In this document: positions 63,323 to 64,000 of the stretch, piece by piece
Numbering within the stretch: position 1 is the first letter of the stretch
How the letters are laid out: each line of letters starts with the position of its first letter
Source of the DNA: Shewanella piezotolerans WP3
GTDB taxonomy: Bacteria > Pseudomonadota > Gammaproteobacteria > Enterobacterales > Shewanellaceae
Assembly: GCF_000014885.1 (NCBI RefSeq)
Contig: NC_011566.1
Location: 620,001 to 684,000, forward strand
Length of the DNA stretch: 64,000 nt
Direction of reading: 5' to 3'
Notes under the pieces: model-generated
The model's database searches: none
What the model was told of the DNA's origin: nothing
Seen by the model: only the letters and a program-made list of their open reading frames with translations
Made by a program: the position numbers and the translations under genes

Positions 63323-64000
63323 CTATAGCCTGAATTGTTCACCTAAGTACACTGCTCTAACCTGCTGGTTGTCTAAGATTTCAGCAGGCGTACCCTCAGC
63401 AATGAGATTTCCGTGACTTACGATATATGCATGCTCACAAACGTCTAATGTTTCACGAACATTGTGATCAGTAATTAGCACACCTAAGCCGCGGCTTTTT
63501 AGCTGCTCAATGATTTTTTTAATGTCGATGACCGAAATTGGATCTACACCTGCAAAGGGTTCATCAAGCAATATAAATTTTGGGTTGGCAGCTAGCGCTC
63601 GTGCAATTTCAACTCGACGGCGTTCACCACCTGAAAGTGCCATGCCTTGGCTGTCACGTATGTGAGTGATATGAAACTCTTCAAGCAGGCTCTCTAGTTG
63701 CGCCTCACGCTGCTCATTGTCAATATCGCTGCGAGTCTGTAGCACTGCCATGATGTTGTCGCGGACTGAAAGCTTTCTAAAAATACTTGCTTCTTGCGGT
63801 AAGTAACCTATACCTTTTCGTGCGCGAAGATGCATAGGATCTAAGGTTAGATCGTCCTCATCAATAAATATTTGCCCTTTGTCACTCTGCACTAAACCGA
63901 CAACCATATAGAAAGTTGTGGTTTTTCCTGCCCCATTTGGGCCGAGTAAGCCAACGATCTGCCCGGTTTTTACCGTTAAACTCACATCTTGAACAACTGC
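63323..64000 (-). CDS. lptB: LPS export ATPase LptB, N-terminus outside window
   Basis: The frame is open to the window edge (AVVQDVSLTVKTG visible), so the first ~20 residues are missing. Walker A GPNGAGKTT, Q-loop YLPQEASIF, signature LSGGERRRVEIARAL, Walker B FILLDEPFAGVDP. Powers LPS transport with LptFG. Precedes rpoN with a 136-bp gap. Confidence 0.96.
   Translation of the reverse strand, partial: AVVQDVSLTVKTGQIVGLLGPNGAGKTTTFYMVVGLVQSDKGQIFIDEDDLTLDPMHLRARKGIGYLPQEASIFRKLSVRDNIMAVLQTRSDIDNEQREAQLESLLEEFHITHIRDSQGMALSGGERRRVEIARALAANPKFILLDEPFAGVDPISVIDIKKIIEQLKSRGLGVLITDHNVRETLDVCEHAYIVSHGNLIAEGTPAEILDNQQVRAVYLGEQFRL

Overview
The window looks like a chromosomal segment of a marine gammaproteobacterium, most probably Shewanella. 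The reasons are the pentaheme nitrite reductase NrfA with no dedicated partner genes, a DUF2999 protein, a ChiA-type chitinase, and the order lptB-rpoN-hpf-ptsN-rapZ-ptsO-mgtE at the right end. I saw no rRNA, tRNA, CRISPR array, prophage or transposase-bearing IS. Non-autonomous MITE-like repeats are abundant.

Layout. 1-5.8 kb: the 5' part of a secreted one-heme protein (cut by the window edge), then two NrfA genes in tandem on the minus strand. The first encodes a soluble periplasmic enzyme; the second encodes a lipoprotein with a PPVE-repeat stalk. 6.8-8 kb: a DUF134 regulator coupled to a NifX-like gene that is interrupted by a 260-bp MITE. 8-12 kb: DMT transporter/MarR pair, DUF2999, and an arsR-thioredoxin-permease operon. 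12.4-17 kb: a large DUF3857/transglutaminase membrane protein and a DUF3302-HlyD pair. 18-24 kb: S41 protease lipoprotein with a coupled small lipoprotein, a cysteine-synthase-like enzyme, PpiB, a zinc-ribbon membrane protein and a diguanylate cyclase. 24.3-29.3 kb: a winged-helix/STAND-NTPase/TPR regulator with two paralogous small genes and duplicated hairpins. 29.6-33.4 kb: a small membrane protein, a Mop protein and the chitinase. 34.1-38.8 kb: a tightly coupled operon of a small exported peptide, a VioB-type ferritin-like protein, a LodA-type (CTQ) oxidase and a LodB-type flavoprotein. 39-45.5 kb: MFS transporter, rRNA-methyltransferase-like protein, lipase-like hydrolase, GAF and XRE proteins and a lipoprotein. 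45.5-52.2 kb: a two-component system divergent from a GT2-GT39-GtrA operon and an FG-GAP protein. 52.9-57.7 kb: a lipoprotein gene split by an in-frame stop, small lipoproteins, an OmpA-like lipoprotein and a ModA-like binding protein. 57.7-64 kb: mgtE and the rpoN/PTS-Ntr cluster, ending inside lptB.

The strongest candidates for something new are four. (1) The exported peptide/ferritin-like/LodA/LodB operon. (2) The STAND-type regulator, whose AT-rich 3' half and adjacent small gene look like an exchanged module. (3) The lipoprotein NrfA paralogue. (4) The MITE insertion in the NifX-like gene, whose precise removal would restore the frame. At least four repeat types are scattered through the window, with TA or TTA target duplications; one sits inside the otherwise conserved rpoN cluster between ptsN and rapZ. 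Function assignments rest on motif recognition and remembered family features, not on database searches.
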